A stretch of 10,865 nt of DNA from Lachnospiraceae bacterium UBA4316 (GCA_002394535.1 DGUG01000034.1:1-10865); one strand, 5' to 3'. Positions 1 to 8,069 are shown, counted from the stretch's first letter. Notes: generated from the sequence alone by a model not told the origin. Program-made: numbers and translations.

Positions 1-687
1 TCCGGTGCGGGACTTCCGAGATTCATGGGGATCCCGGGAGAGACGGCAAGCGGTGTATATTCCGCAAACGAGTACCTGACAAGAAGCAATCTTATGAAGG
101 CTTTCAGGGATGATTATGATACACCTATCAATCCCGGCAGGAAGGTGGCCGTTGTAGGCGGCGGAAACGTTGCAATGGATGCGGCAAGAACAGCCCTCCG
201 TCTCGGTGCAGATGTGCATATCGTATACCGTCGTTCCGAAGAAGAACTTCCTGCCAGAGTAGAGGAAGTTCATCACGCGAAGGAGGAAGGGATCATATTC
301 GATCTTCTGACCAATCCCACCGAGATACTTGTCGATGAAAACGGATGGGTATGCGGAATGAAGTGTATCAGAATGGAACTTGGTGAGCCGGATGAGTCCG
401 GTAGAAGATCGCCTGTTGAGATTCCCGGATCGGAGTTTACGATAGACGTCGATACAGTCATCATGGCACTGGGAACAAGCCCTAATCCGCTTATCAGTTC
501 CACAACGGAAGGTCTTGAGACAAACAGAAGAAAATGTATCGTTGCATCGGAAGAAGACGGGAAGACAAGCAAACCCGGCGTTTTTGCAGGCGGTGATGCC
601 GTAACGGGAGCCGCAACGGTTATTCTTGCCATGGGTGCCGGTAAAGCAGCTGCAAAGGGAATTGATGAATACCTGAGGAATAAATAA
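1..687 (+). CDS. gltA: NADPH-dependent glutamate synthase-type oxidoreductase (GltA/NfnB family), C-terminal part
   Basis: The reading frame is open from the first base, so the 5' end lies outside the window; 228 residues are visible, about half of the usual ~460. The protein is a flavoprotein related to the glutamate synthase small subunit, which moves electrons between NADPH, FAD and Fe-S clusters. Visible are the GAGLPRFMGIPGE stretch at the fragment start, a second Rossmann motif VVGGGNVAMDAA near visible residues 51-62 followed by YRRSEEELPARVEE (NADPH binding), and the closing FAD-contact motif GVFAGGDAVTGAATV near residues 193-207. The N-terminal Fe-S cysteines are not in view. In Clostridia such proteins are annotated either as homotetrameric glutamate synthase GltA or as NfnB, the large subunit of NADH-dependent ferredoxin:NADP+ oxidoreductase. 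The upstream neighbour, which would separate these, is missing. The family call is firm; the exact physiological role is not. Confidence 0.85.
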   Translation, partial: SGAGLPRFMGIPGETASGVYSANEYLTRSNLMKAFRDDYDTPINPGRKVAVVGGGNVAMDAARTALRLGADVHIVYRRSEEELPARVEEVHHAKEEGIIFDLLTNPTEILVDENGWVCGMKCIRMELGEPDESGRRSPVEIPGSEFTIDVDTVIMALGTSPNPLISSTTEGLETNRRKCIVASEEDGKTSKPGVFAGGDAVTGAATVILAMGAGKAAAKGIDEYLRNK

Positions 688-688
688 T

Positions 689-1990
689 ATGTTAATGGTT
701 GATATTATCCGTAAAAAAAGAGACGGTGGTTCGCTTACAAAAGAAGAGATCGAGTTTTTTATTAACGGTTATGTCAAAGGAGAGATACCCGATTATCAGG
801 TTTCTGCTCTGATGATGGCGATCTTTTTTAAAGGTATGAATGACGAGGAGACAGGAAATCTGACTCTGGCAATGCTTCATTCCGGGGAAAAGCTTGATCT
901 GTCCTCAATAAAAGGCTTTAAGGTTGACAAGCATTCTACCGGGGGCGTAGGTGACAAGACTTCGCTTGTGCTTACTCCGATGGTGGCTGCCTGCAATGTT
1001 CCTGTTGCCAAGATGAGCGGCAGAGGTCTCGGACACACGGGTGGTACGATCGACAAGCTTGAGAGCTTCAAAGGATTTTCGACTGCCATATCAAATGAGC
1101 AGTTCATCAATAACGTTAATACCGTGGGAATATCCATAATGGGTCAGACCAAGGATCTGGCCCCTGCCGACAAGCTTTTGTATGCACTTCGTGATGTAAC
1201 GGCAACAGTTGATAATATGTCTCTTATTGCAAGCTCGATTATGAGCAAAAAGCTTGCTGCAGGAGCCGACGGAATAGTGCTTGATGTCAAGTCCGGAAGC
1301 GGTGCGTTTATGAAGAATGACAGAGATGCTTTTGAACTTGCAGAGAAAATGGTTGCTATAGGCAAACATTCGGGTGTCAAAACAATGGCTGTTATATCTG
1401 ATATGGATCAGCCTCTCGGACGTGCTGTAGGAAATGCCATAGAGGTAAGAGAGGCTATAGATACCCTTTACGGCAGGGGCCCCGAAGATCTCAAAGAGCT
1501 TTGCCTTACCCTCGGAAGCTACATGGTATCATTTGCAAAAAATGTTACGCCGGATGAAGCAAGATCCATGCTCCATGAAGTGCTTGAGAATAAAAAAGCG
1601 CTTGATAAGCTGGCTGATTTTATAGAAGCCCAGGGCGGCGACCGGAATGATGTCTACAATCCCGATAATCTTCCGAAAGCCTCGAAAACAATAGAATTTA
1701 AGGCTGACAGGGATTGGTATGTGTCATCAATAATGAGCGAAGACATCGGAACAGCATCACTTCTTCTCGGAGGCGGAAGACGCAGCAAAGAAGATGTTAT
1801 AGATCTGTCAGTGGGAATATACCTTAACAAAAAGGTTGGAGAAAAATGCAGCAAGGGTGAATGCATTGCTACATTGTACGGTAATGATGACGGGAAACTG
1901 TCGGAGGGACTTGAAAGACTGCGTAAAGCTTATGATTTTTCGGATACGCCGGTTGAAACTTCCAAACTTATCAAAGGTATCGTTGACTGA
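689..1990 (+). CDS. pdp: Pyrimidine-nucleoside phosphorylase
   Basis: This 433-residue cytosolic enzyme matches the Firmicutes Pdp family in length and along its whole sequence. It splits uridine, thymidine or deoxyuridine with phosphate into base plus (deoxy)ribose 1-phosphate for nucleoside salvage. The phosphate-binding motif KHSTGGVGD is at residues 81-89, the family signature KMSGRGLGHTGGTIDKLE at 108-125, and the pyrimidine-binding residues of the family are in register: Arg168 in ALRDVT, Ser183 and Lys187 in ASSIMSKK. The C-terminal alpha/beta domain has the usual LAVGI-like stretch (LSVGIYLNKKVGEKCSKGE). The ATG at 689 is one base after the upstream stop and has a GAGGA ribosome site at 675-679 with a 9-nt spacer; the MLMVDII start matches the MRMVDII start of Bacillus Pdp. 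DeoA (strict thymidine phosphorylase) is a less likely alternative. No deoC, cdd or other salvage gene accompanies it here. Confidence 0.95.
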   Translation: MLMVDIIRKKRDGGSLTKEEIEFFINGYVKGEIPDYQVSALMMAIFFKGMNDEETGNLTLAMLHSGEKLDLSSIKGFKVDKHSTGGVGDKTSLVLTPMVAACNVPVAKMSGRGLGHTGGTIDKLESFKGFSTAISNEQFINNVNTVGISIMGQTKDLAPADKLLYALRDVTATVDNMSLIASSIMSKKLAAGADGIVLDVKSGSGAFMKNDRDAFELAEKMVAIGKHSGVKTMAVISDMDQPLGRAVGNAIEVREAIDTLYGRGPEDLKELCLTLGSYMVSFAKNVTPDEARSMLHEVLENKKALDKLADFIEAQGGDRNDVYNPDNLPKASKTIEFKADRDWYVSSIMSEDIGTASLLLGGGRRSKEDVIDLSVGIYLNKKVGEKCSKGECIATLYGNDDGKLSEGLERLRKAYDFSDTPVETSKLIKGIVD

Positions 1991-2955
1991 TGGATGAACT
2001 TCGGATAGACGAACAGGATCTTCGAAATATTTTCGGACCCTTCGATTCCCATATCAAGATAATAGAGAAAGCTTTCGGAACAACTGTTGTGGAGCGGGAC
2101 GGAGCAGTCAGGATATTAGGAGAACTGTCAGCGGCGCAAAGAACCGGTGAAGTAATAAACGAGTTGTATGAACTCTCAAGAAGAGGAAACACAATAACGG
2201 AACAACAGGTCAGATATTCAGTGGAAATGCACGAGGAAAATATAAACGATTCACTTATTACGGCAGATGATTCTCTTATATGCCACACGATGAACGGCAA
2301 GCCGGTAAAGCCCAAAACTCTTGGGCAGAAAGCCTATGTGGATGCTATAAGGAATAATATGATCGTGTTCGGGCTTGGCCCGGCGGGAACCGGTAAAACA
2401 TATCTTGCTATGGCAATGGCCATTACCGCATTCAAGAAGGAAGAAGTATCAAGGATTATCCTGACCCGTCCTGCCATCGAAGCGGGAGAGAAGTTAGGAT
2501 TCCTTCCCGGGGATCTTCAGAGCAAGGTCGACCCTTACCTTCGACCTTTATATGATGCACTTTATCAGATAATGGGTGCCGAAAGCTTCCAGAAGAACAT
2601 GGAAAAGGGACTTATAGAAGTCGCACCTCTTGCGTATATGCGTGGACGCACACTTGATAATGCATATATCATCCTTGATGAGGCGCAGAACACTACACCT
2701 GCGCAGATGAAGATGTTCCTGACAAGAATAGGATTCGGAAGCAAGGTTGTTATCACCGGCGACAGAACCCAGAAGGATCTGGCGGCAGGGTCTGTATCGG
2801 GACTGGATGTTGCCATAAGGGTTTTGTCATCTGTAGAGGATATCGCGTTCTGTAACCTGACGAGCCGTGATGTTGTAAGACATCCTCTTGTCCAGAAGAT
2901 TGTTAAGGCTTACGAAGTTTACGAAGAAAAGAACAGAAAGAAAAAATCAAAATGA
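1990..2955 (+). CDS. phoH: PhoH-family ATPase (YbeZ-like)
   Basis: This 321-residue cytosolic P-loop NTPase has the usual PhoH length. An N-terminal KH-like region (about residues 1-100) precedes the ATPase core. Walker A is GPAGTGKT at 130-137, Walker B is IILDE at 227-231 followed by AQN, and the sensor-like VITGDRTQKDL is at 254-264. The EKLGFLPGDLQSKVDPY block at 167-183 is characteristic of the family. PhoH/YbeZ proteins are thought to act in RNA metabolism with the YbeY endonuclease, and the ybeY gene follows directly with a 4-nt overlap, which supports this role. The ATG shares one base with the pdp stop (TGATG), suggesting translational coupling, with an AAAGG-like site at 1973-1977. 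The C-terminus ends in a short, very basic lysine-rich tail (about residues 314-321), possibly RNA-contacting, though that is inference. The biochemical function of the family remains incompletely defined. Confidence 0.95.
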   Translation: MDELRIDEQDLRNIFGPFDSHIKIIEKAFGTTVVERDGAVRILGELSAAQRTGEVINELYELSRRGNTITEQQVRYSVEMHEENINDSLITADDSLICHTMNGKPVKPKTLGQKAYVDAIRNNMIVFGLGPAGTGKTYLAMAMAITAFKKEEVSRIILTRPAIEAGEKLGFLPGDLQSKVDPYLRPLYDALYQIMGAESFQKNMEKGLIEVAPLAYMRGRTLDNAYIILDEAQNTTPAQMKMFLTRIGFGSKVVITGDRTQKDLAAGSVSGLDVAIRVLSSVEDIAFCNLTSRDVVRHPLVQKIVKAYEVYEEKNRKKKSK

Positions 2956-3464
2956 CATGCCTCTTTGATTCCGAAGTTACAATTGACTGGGATTTTGACT
3001 ATATGCATCTGTATGAACGTTGTGTGGATGCTGCCCTTACAGCCGAAAACTGTCCGTATGAAACCTGTGTATCGCTGCTTGTGACCGATGACGAAGGAAT
3101 CAGGCAGATCAATAAAGATACAAGATCAATAGATAAGGCAACGGATGTCCTGAGTTTCCCTATGCTTAATTACAATGCTCCTTCCGATTTCTCAGCGGCG
3201 GAAGAAGAGAGTGATTCATTTGATCCGGAATCGGGCGAACTCATCCTCGGCGATATAGTGTTGTCGGCTGACCGGATAAGAGAGCAGGCCGAAGCTTACG
3301 GGCATGACATACAAAGGGAATATGCTTTCCTGATCGTTCACAGCATGCTTCATTTGTGCGGATATGATCATATGGAAGATGACGACAGGATACTGATGGA
3401 AGAAAGGCAGGAAATCATTATGGAAAGTCTGTATAATGATTTTCCCAAGTTGGCGGTTGATTAA
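2952..3464 (+). CDS. ybeY: rRNA maturation RNase YbeY
   Basis: This 170-residue protein belongs to the UPF0054/YbeY family of single-strand-specific metallo-endoribonucleases involved in 16S rRNA 3'-end maturation and ribosome quality control. The zinc-binding HxxxHxxxxxH signature is complete in HSMLHLCGYDH, with His130, His134 and His140. Other family blocks are INKDTRSIDKATDVLSFP at 53-70 and GELILGDIVLSADRI at 95-109. Between them, residues 75-94 form an acidic insert (rich in Asp, Glu and Ser) that lengthens the usual loop; similar loops occur in clostridial YbeY. The start codon overlaps the phoH stop by 4 nt (ATGA), and the region just upstream is A-rich with no clear Shine-Dalgarno match, so initiation probably depends on coupling to phoH translation. 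The neighbours fit the widespread phoH-ybeY pairing. Confidence 0.95.
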   Translation: MTCLFDSEVTIDWDFDYMHLYERCVDAALTAENCPYETCVSLLVTDDEGIRQINKDTRSIDKATDVLSFPMLNYNAPSDFSAAEEESDSFDPESGELILGDIVLSADRIREQAEAYGHDIQREYAFLIVHSMLHLCGYDHMEDDDRILMEERQEIIMESLYNDFPKLAVD

Positions 3465-3465
3465 A

Positions 3466-5082
3466 ATGTCCGAAACCAAACCCCAGAATTCCAATTTCAT
3501 AGTGCAGGGCGGAATACTTGCGGCTGCCGGTATAATCAGTCGTATCATTGGATTTATATACAGGATCCCGCTTCAGAATACTATCGGAGACGCCGGAATG
3601 GGATACTATTCGGCGGCTTTTCAGATTTATTCGATAATGCTTATAATATCATCCTACAGTCTTCCTGTAGCAGTTTCCAAGCTTGTTGCGGCAAGAGCCG
3701 CTAAAGGGCAGTACAGGAATGCAAGACGGTTTTTCCATGGCGCTCTGTTGTTTGCTACGCTTACCGGCGGAGCGACATGCCTTATTGTTTTGTTTGGAGC
3801 CGATACGCTTGCCGGAAATATCATGAGCATGCCGAAGTCAGCAATAGCTCTTCGTATGCTTGCACCAACACTTCTGATAGTAGCACTTATGGGTGTTATC
3901 CGCGGCTATTTTCAGGGACTCGGTACAATGGTCCCGACCGCTGTATCCCAGCTTCTGGAGCAGATCGTAAATGCGGTAATATCTGTTGTAGCCGGTGTAT
4001 ATCTGTATGAATACGGCACGAAAGTTGCGGCGCTTCTTCGTGACGAAGCGTTTGCTCCTGCTTGGGGCGCTGCCGGAGGAACTCTAGGTACGGGTGCCGG
4101 TGCACTTGCAGGTCTGTTAGTACTTCTTATAATGTTCCTTGTACATAAGCGCCGCATGAGGAAGAATATAAAAAAGGATGCCGCCAGAGGTGTGGATTCC
4201 TTCGGTAAAATCTTCTCGACCATCATAATCACCGTACTTCCCGTAATATTAAGTACCACTATTTATAACATAAGCGATACCCTTGATCAGGGTGTATTCA
4301 ACTACGTTATGGATGCAAAAGGTTTTTCGGACATAAAAGCGGAATACTGGGGGATTTATTCGGGAAAATACAGAGTACTGACTAATGTACCGATAGCACT
4401 TGCCAATGCCCTTTGTTCGTCGCTTATGCCGTCCCTTGCTGCCTGTATAGAAAACGGGGAGAGAAAGCTTGCAAGGCATAAAGTTTCCATCGGAATCCGA
4501 TTTGTAATGATGATCTCCATTCCCTGTGCCGTAGCCCTTGCTATACTTGGACGTCCTCTTATATCCATAATGTTCACCGGAGAGGTTGATATGGCGGCAA
4601 TGTTGCTTCATATGGGATCGGCCTCGGTAATTTTCTATTCGCTCTCTACTTTATCAAACGGTATACTGCAGGGTATCGATAAAATGAGGATTCCGGTCAG
4701 AAATGCGGCTATAGCCCTTGTTCTGCATATGGGCGTATTGTATTTAACGATCAGTGTATTTGACTGGAAGTTATACGGGGTAGTTATCTCCTGTATGGCT
4801 TTCGGACTTCTGATGTGTATATTAAACTGGGTAAGCATTGCAAGACACCTTAGATACCGTCAGGAACTAAGGCGGACTTTTATTATTCCGCTTATAGGTT
4901 CCGCGATTATGGGAGGGGTTGTATTTTTGCTGAATTTTATCCTCTCAAAGTCGGCGGGAGAGCTGGTAAGTGTTCTTGTATCGGCGGTTGTCGGAATCAT
5001 TGTTTACTTTGCGGCATTGGTTCTCCTTAAAGGCTTAAGGATGAGCGAGATCAGAAGTTTGTTTGAAAGGCGCGGCCGATGA
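3466..5082 (+). CDS. SpoVB/MurJ-like MOP-superfamily flippase (polysaccharide biosynthesis protein)
   Basis: This 538-residue integral membrane protein has roughly 14 hydrophobic segments by eye, for example at about 14-32, 50-70, 91-112, 130-148, 160-181, 207-226, 250-268, 345-363, 384-402, 411-430, 436-456, 472-492 and 502-522. The opening SNFIVQGGILAAAGIISRI, the early IYRIPLQNTIGDAGMGYY segment and the arginine-rich C-terminal tail after the last helix are typical of the SpoVB/YtgP (MurJ) branch of Firmicutes MOP exporters. These move lipid-linked precursors such as lipid II across the inner membrane, for cell wall or spore cortex. Which paralogue this is (MurJ-like housekeeping or SpoVB sporulation) cannot be told from the sequence alone. 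I chose the ATG at 3466, one base after the ybeY stop, because it matches the family N-terminus; the GGCGG at 3452-3456 is a weak ribosome site. An in-frame ATG at 3436, preceded by GGAAAG, would add ten residues and overlap ybeY by 29 nt. Confidence 0.88.
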   Translation: MSETKPQNSNFIVQGGILAAAGIISRIIGFIYRIPLQNTIGDAGMGYYSAAFQIYSIMLIISSYSLPVAVSKLVAARAAKGQYRNARRFFHGALLFATLTGGATCLIVLFGADTLAGNIMSMPKSAIALRMLAPTLLIVALMGVIRGYFQGLGTMVPTAVSQLLEQIVNAVISVVAGVYLYEYGTKVAALLRDEAFAPAWGAAGGTLGTGAGALAGLLVLLIMFLVHKRRMRKNIKKDAARGVDSFGKIFSTIIITVLPVILSTTIYNISDTLDQGVFNYVMDAKGFSDIKAEYWGIYSGKYRVLTNVPIALANALCSSLMPSLAACIENGERKLARHKVSIGIRFVMMISIPCAVALAILGRPLISIMFTGEVDMAAMLLHMGSASVIFYSLSTLSNGILQGIDKMRIPVRNAAIALVLHMGVLYLTISVFDWKLYGVVISCMAFGLLMCILNWVSIARHLRYRQELRRTFIIPLIGSAIMGGVVFLLNFILSKSAGELVSVLVSAVVGIIVYFAALVLLKGLRMSEIRSLFERRGR

Positions 5083-6341
5083 AAGTTGCTGTGATAGGAG
5101 GCGGAGCCTCGGGAATGGTAGCCGCCATCAGACTTTCACAGGGCGGATGTGAAGTGTCGATTTTTGAGCATATGCCGAGAATGGGCAAGAAGATACTTGT
5201 TACGGGAAGCGGAAAGTGCAATATTTCCAATACCGACATGGATCTTAAGCATTTTCACGGAGGATCCGAACAGGTGATAAATGCTGTCCTTGGCAGCTGC
5301 ACTCCGGAGAAAACAAAATCATTTTTCGAAAACCTCGGATTGTATTATAAGGACAGAAACGGCTACCTGTATCCATACAGCGAGCAGGCATCCGCGGTTG
5401 TTGACGTTTTGAGGTTTGCCATAAGGGATCTGGGTATAGAGGTTTATACGGATACCGATATACGAAGTATTATAAAATGTGATGCTTCCGAAAACCTGGA
5501 AAACAGAGAAGGTTTTATGATAGAAACATCCGGCGGAAGGTTTTATTTTGACAGGGTAATTGTCAGCTGCGGATCGAATGTTTCCAGAAATACAGGCTCT
5601 GACGGGAGTGGCTATGCTATTGCAAAGTCTTTGGGGCATACGGTCATAAGACCCCTTCCTGCCCTGACATTCCTTACCTGTGAAGAAGATTTCTATCCGT
5701 CAATAGCAGGTATCAGAACAAAAGCATCCGTTACACTGTTTGAAAAAAAGCGTAATGAAAATGCATACGAATTGCTCTCAACCGAAGAAGGAGAGCTTCA
5801 GCTGACCAAGACCGGCATATCCGGAATAGCGGTATTTAACTTAAGTTATCTGGCCATAAAATCACTTGAGGGGGGATGCACTGTTAAAGCCGTAATTGAT
5901 TTTCTGCCGAAAGTTTCCGATGAAGAGACAAGAGAGCTTATTCAGAATAGAATACAGGCTCAGCCGGACAGAGATGCGGAAGAGATGTTTATAGGTTTGT
6001 TTGCCAAGTCTCTGGGGATATGCATTTGTAAGAGGTGCGGCATAGAGCTTCGGACAAAGTGCCGCGACCTTGACGGAGGAGACGTTGACAGGCTCTTAAA
6101 CCGTATCAAGCACTTTGAAACATATATAAAAGGTTACGGGGATTTTGAACATGCCCAGGTGGCGCAGGGAGGAGTCAGTCTTGATGAGGTAACGAATAAT
6201 CTTGAAAGCAGACTCGCCGGAGGACTCTATTTTACGGGAGAGATACTTGACGTAAACGGAGACTGCGGCGGCTATAATCTTCAGTGGGCCGCAAGCAGCG
6301 CAATGTGTGCTGCCGAACATATTCTGGGAGAAGAGAGTTGA
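5079..6341 (+). CDS. HI0933/YhiN-family FAD-dependent oxidoreductase
   Basis: This 420-residue flavoprotein has the size and motifs of the HI0933/YhiN family (also called BaiN/RdsA-like). The FAD dinucleotide-binding motif is GGGASG at 7-12 in VAVIGGGASGMVAA, followed by FEHMPRMGKKILVTGSGKCNISN at about 29-51, a signature of the family. The C-terminal FAD-contact region AQGGVSLDEV (362-371) and LYFTGEILDVNGDCGGYN (383-400) is intact. The protein is likely cytosolic. The substrate is unknown for most members; BaiN-type members were linked to bile-acid reduction, but that cannot be transferred here. The middle domain carries an unusual cysteine run, C315-x-C317-xx-C320. The start overlaps the flippase stop by 4 nt (ATGA) and has AAAGG at 5066-5070 with an 8-nt spacer. 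The 3' end overlaps another flavoprotein gene by 4 nt. Confidence 0.9.
   Translation: MKVAVIGGGASGMVAAIRLSQGGCEVSIFEHMPRMGKKILVTGSGKCNISNTDMDLKHFHGGSEQVINAVLGSCTPEKTKSFFENLGLYYKDRNGYLYPYSEQASAVVDVLRFAIRDLGIEVYTDTDIRSIIKCDASENLENREGFMIETSGGRFYFDRVIVSCGSNVSRNTGSDGSGYAIAKSLGHTVIRPLPALTFLTCEEDFYPSIAGIRTKASVTLFEKKRNENAYELLSTEEGELQLTKTGISGIAVFNLSYLAIKSLEGGCTVKAVIDFLPKVSDEETRELIQNRIQAQPDRDAEEMFIGLFAKSLGICICKRCGIELRTKCRDLDGGDVDRLLNRIKHFETYIKGYGDFEHAQVAQGGVSLDEVTNNLESRLAGGLYFTGEILDVNGDCGGYNLQWAASSAMCAAEHILGEES
6326..6330 (+). promoter_or_regulatory. Ribosome binding site that fixes a TTG start
   Basis: GGGAG lies 7 nt before the TTG at 6338, inside the 3' end of the HI0933-type gene. It supports TTG as the start of the next gene over the upstream in-frame ATG at 6284, which would force a 58-nt overlap and add 18 residues that do not look like the family. 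Confidence 0.7.
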
Positions 6342-8032
6342 TCAGAATTAGGGATATTAAGCTTCCTGTGGATAGTGATGAGGGGGCAATAATTGAAGAG
6401 TGTGCAAGGATACTCTGCCTGGATAAAATATATCTGGGCAATTCTTATCCCGATTTTTCCTACGAAATATTAAGAAAGAGCATTGATGCCAGAAAAAAGC
6501 CGGATATTCTGTTCGTATACACGGTGCTGATCCTTATCAGCGAGGCTGATGAAAAAAGGATACTTAAGTATCTTTTGCAAAACAGAACAAAGCCGCAGGT
6601 AAAGCGTAATATTGACAGGATAATAACCGACCCGGTCATTACATACACAATTCCAGAGTGCGGAGATGATGTTCTGCATCACCGACCGGTTGTTGTCGGT
6701 GCGGGACCGGCGGGGCTGTTTTGCGCTCTTGCCCTTGCAAGAAGAGGATTTCGTCCTGTTGTTATCGAAAGGGGCGAAAATGTTGATGACAGAAGCCGGA
6801 CGGTTACGGCTTTCTGGGAAGGTGGGGAGCTTTCTCCCGATTCCAATGTATCCTTCGGTGAAGGCGGGGCAGGTACTTTTTCGGACGGTAAACTTACGAC
6901 TCTTACAAAAGATACGAATGGTCGTAATTCCTATGTTATCAAAACCTTTGCAGAACACGGGGCGCCAAATGAGATCACCTATGAAGCAAAACCGCATATA
7001 GGTACGGATATTCTGAAAAGTGTTGTAAAGAATATAAGAGAGGAAATAATAAGCCTTGGTGGAGAGGTGCACTTTAATACGAGGCTTACGGACATTATAA
7101 CCGAAGGGGATTTGCTGTCGGCTGTTGTTGTAACCGATGTTGCAAATAAAACCGAAAGGACAATCAAAACCCACGTATGTGTTCTGTGTATCGGTCACAG
7201 CGCAAGGGATACCTTTGAGATGCTGTATGCTAAAAATGCCGAGATAAGTCCTAAAAGCTTTGCCGCAGGGTTTCGTGTGATCCACCCGCAAAGTAAGGTT
7301 AACAACTGGCAATACGGACTGGAGGATACAGAAGGCACTCCTCTTCCGCCTGCCGATTACAAAGTCGCAAACGAGACTGTAAGCGGACGAAGGGTTTACA
7401 GCTTCTGCATGTGTCCGGGGGGATATGTTGTAAATGCATCAAGCGAAGAAGGCGGTATTTGTGTCAACGGTATGAGCGAATACAGACGTGACGGAAGGTT
7501 TGCCAATTCCGCCATAATTGCGGCTGTAACGCCACAGGATTTCAAACAGGACGTTGTTCCGAATGATCACCCTCTTGCGGGAATGTATTATCAGAGAAAC
7601 ATTGAAGCCAGGGCGTTTGAGACCGGATGCGGTAATATACCCGTGCAGCGCTTCGAGGATTATGAAAAAGGTGTGACAGTTACAGAGGATGATATAAGCG
7701 CAGATGTGGCTGATGCCGTAAAAGGGACAGTCAGCCCTGCCAATCTTCGCGGAATCTTTTCCAAAGATATTGAGGATGCAATAATTGAATCAATGCATAA
7801 ATTTGGTTATACTAGGAAAGGTTTTGATACGGATGCGGTTATGCTCGGTGTTGAGACAAGAACTTCATCGCCTGTTCGGATAGAACGTGATGAAAACTTT
7901 GAGTCAAACATAAAAGGTCTTTACCCGGGCGGTGAGGGAGCCGGATATGCCGGAGGCATAGTAAGTGCCGCCTCAGACGGCCTAAAGTGCGCAGAGAAGA
8001 TTATCACAAGATATAAATCGGAATTATGCTGA
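6338..8032 (+). CDS. COG2509-type FAD-dependent dehydrogenase, uncharacterised
   Basis: The 564-residue protein is a large flavoprotein of the COG2509 'uncharacterised FAD-dependent dehydrogenase' type. An N-terminal domain of about 110 residues (MIRIRDIKLPVDSDE, then SIDARKKPDILFVYTV at 48-63) precedes the FAD domain, with GAGPAG at 121-126 and IERGENVDDR after it. Family blocks follow: FGEGGAGTFSDGKLTT (173-188), YEAKPHIGTD (215-224), IGHSARDT (285-292), YSFCMCPGGYV with Cys357 and Cys359 (354-364), and the C-terminal FAD loop GEGAGYAGGIVSAASDG (532-548). No substrate or pathway is established for the family that I can name with confidence. The start is taken as TTG, overlapping the upstream stop by 4 nt (TTGA), because a GGGAG site precedes it and MIRIRDIKLP is the expected N-terminus. 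It is probably cytosolic; no signal peptide or membrane segment is seen. Confidence 0.9.
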   Translation: MIRIRDIKLPVDSDEGAIIEECARILCLDKIYLGNSYPDFSYEILRKSIDARKKPDILFVYTVLILISEADEKRILKYLLQNRTKPQVKRNIDRIITDPVITYTIPECGDDVLHHRPVVVGAGPAGLFCALALARRGFRPVVIERGENVDDRSRTVTAFWEGGELSPDSNVSFGEGGAGTFSDGKLTTLTKDTNGRNSYVIKTFAEHGAPNEITYEAKPHIGTDILKSVVKNIREEIISLGGEVHFNTRLTDIITEGDLLSAVVVTDVANKTERTIKTHVCVLCIGHSARDTFEMLYAKNAEISPKSFAAGFRVIHPQSKVNNWQYGLEDTEGTPLPPADYKVANETVSGRRVYSFCMCPGGYVVNASSEEGGICVNGMSEYRRDGRFANSAIIAAVTPQDFKQDVVPNDHPLAGMYYQRNIEARAFETGCGNIPVQRFEDYEKGVTVTEDDISADVADAVKGTVSPANLRGIFSKDIEDAIIESMHKFGYTRKGFDTDAVMLGVETRTSSPVRIERDENFESNIKGLYPGGEGAGYAGGIVSAASDGLKCAEKIITRYKSELC

Positions 8033-8069
8033 CAGCACAGCATTTAAGAACAGTTCCCGGAGAGATATT
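8033..8069 (+). other. Intergenic spacer before proB
   Basis: This 37-nt stretch is the only gap above one base in the window. It holds the proB ribosome site at its 3' end. I see no hairpin with a T-run that would act as a terminator, and no convincing -35/-10 pair. A promoter inside the end of the upstream gene cannot be excluded by eye. Confidence 0.6.
8059..8064 (+). promoter_or_regulatory. proB ribosome binding site
   Basis: GGAGAG is followed by a 5-nt spacer to the ATG at 8070. It favours that start over the in-frame ATG at 8082, which would sit 17 nt away. Confidence 0.7.

Noticed and set aside
3436..3465. Upstream ATG start for the flippase gene
   Set aside because: It would overlap ybeY by 29 nt and add MIFPSWRLIK, which does not resemble the family N-terminus. 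Its GGAAAG site is acceptable, so this remains possible but less likely than 3466.
6470..7312. Long open frame of 280 codons on the - strand inside the COG2509-type gene
   Set aside because: It lies fully antisense to a gene with strong family motifs, has no ribosome site or recognisable domain, and its composition is what the opposite strand of such a gene gives.
5079..8032. Duplication giving rise to the two neighbouring flavoproteins
   Set aside because: They share only the generic FAD-binding motif; lengths, N-terminal domains and signature blocks differ, so they are separate families and not a recent tandem copy.
8033..8069. Possible terminator or promoter in the only intergenic gap
   Set aside because: No stem-loop with a T-run and no convincing promoter boxes could be found in 37 nt.
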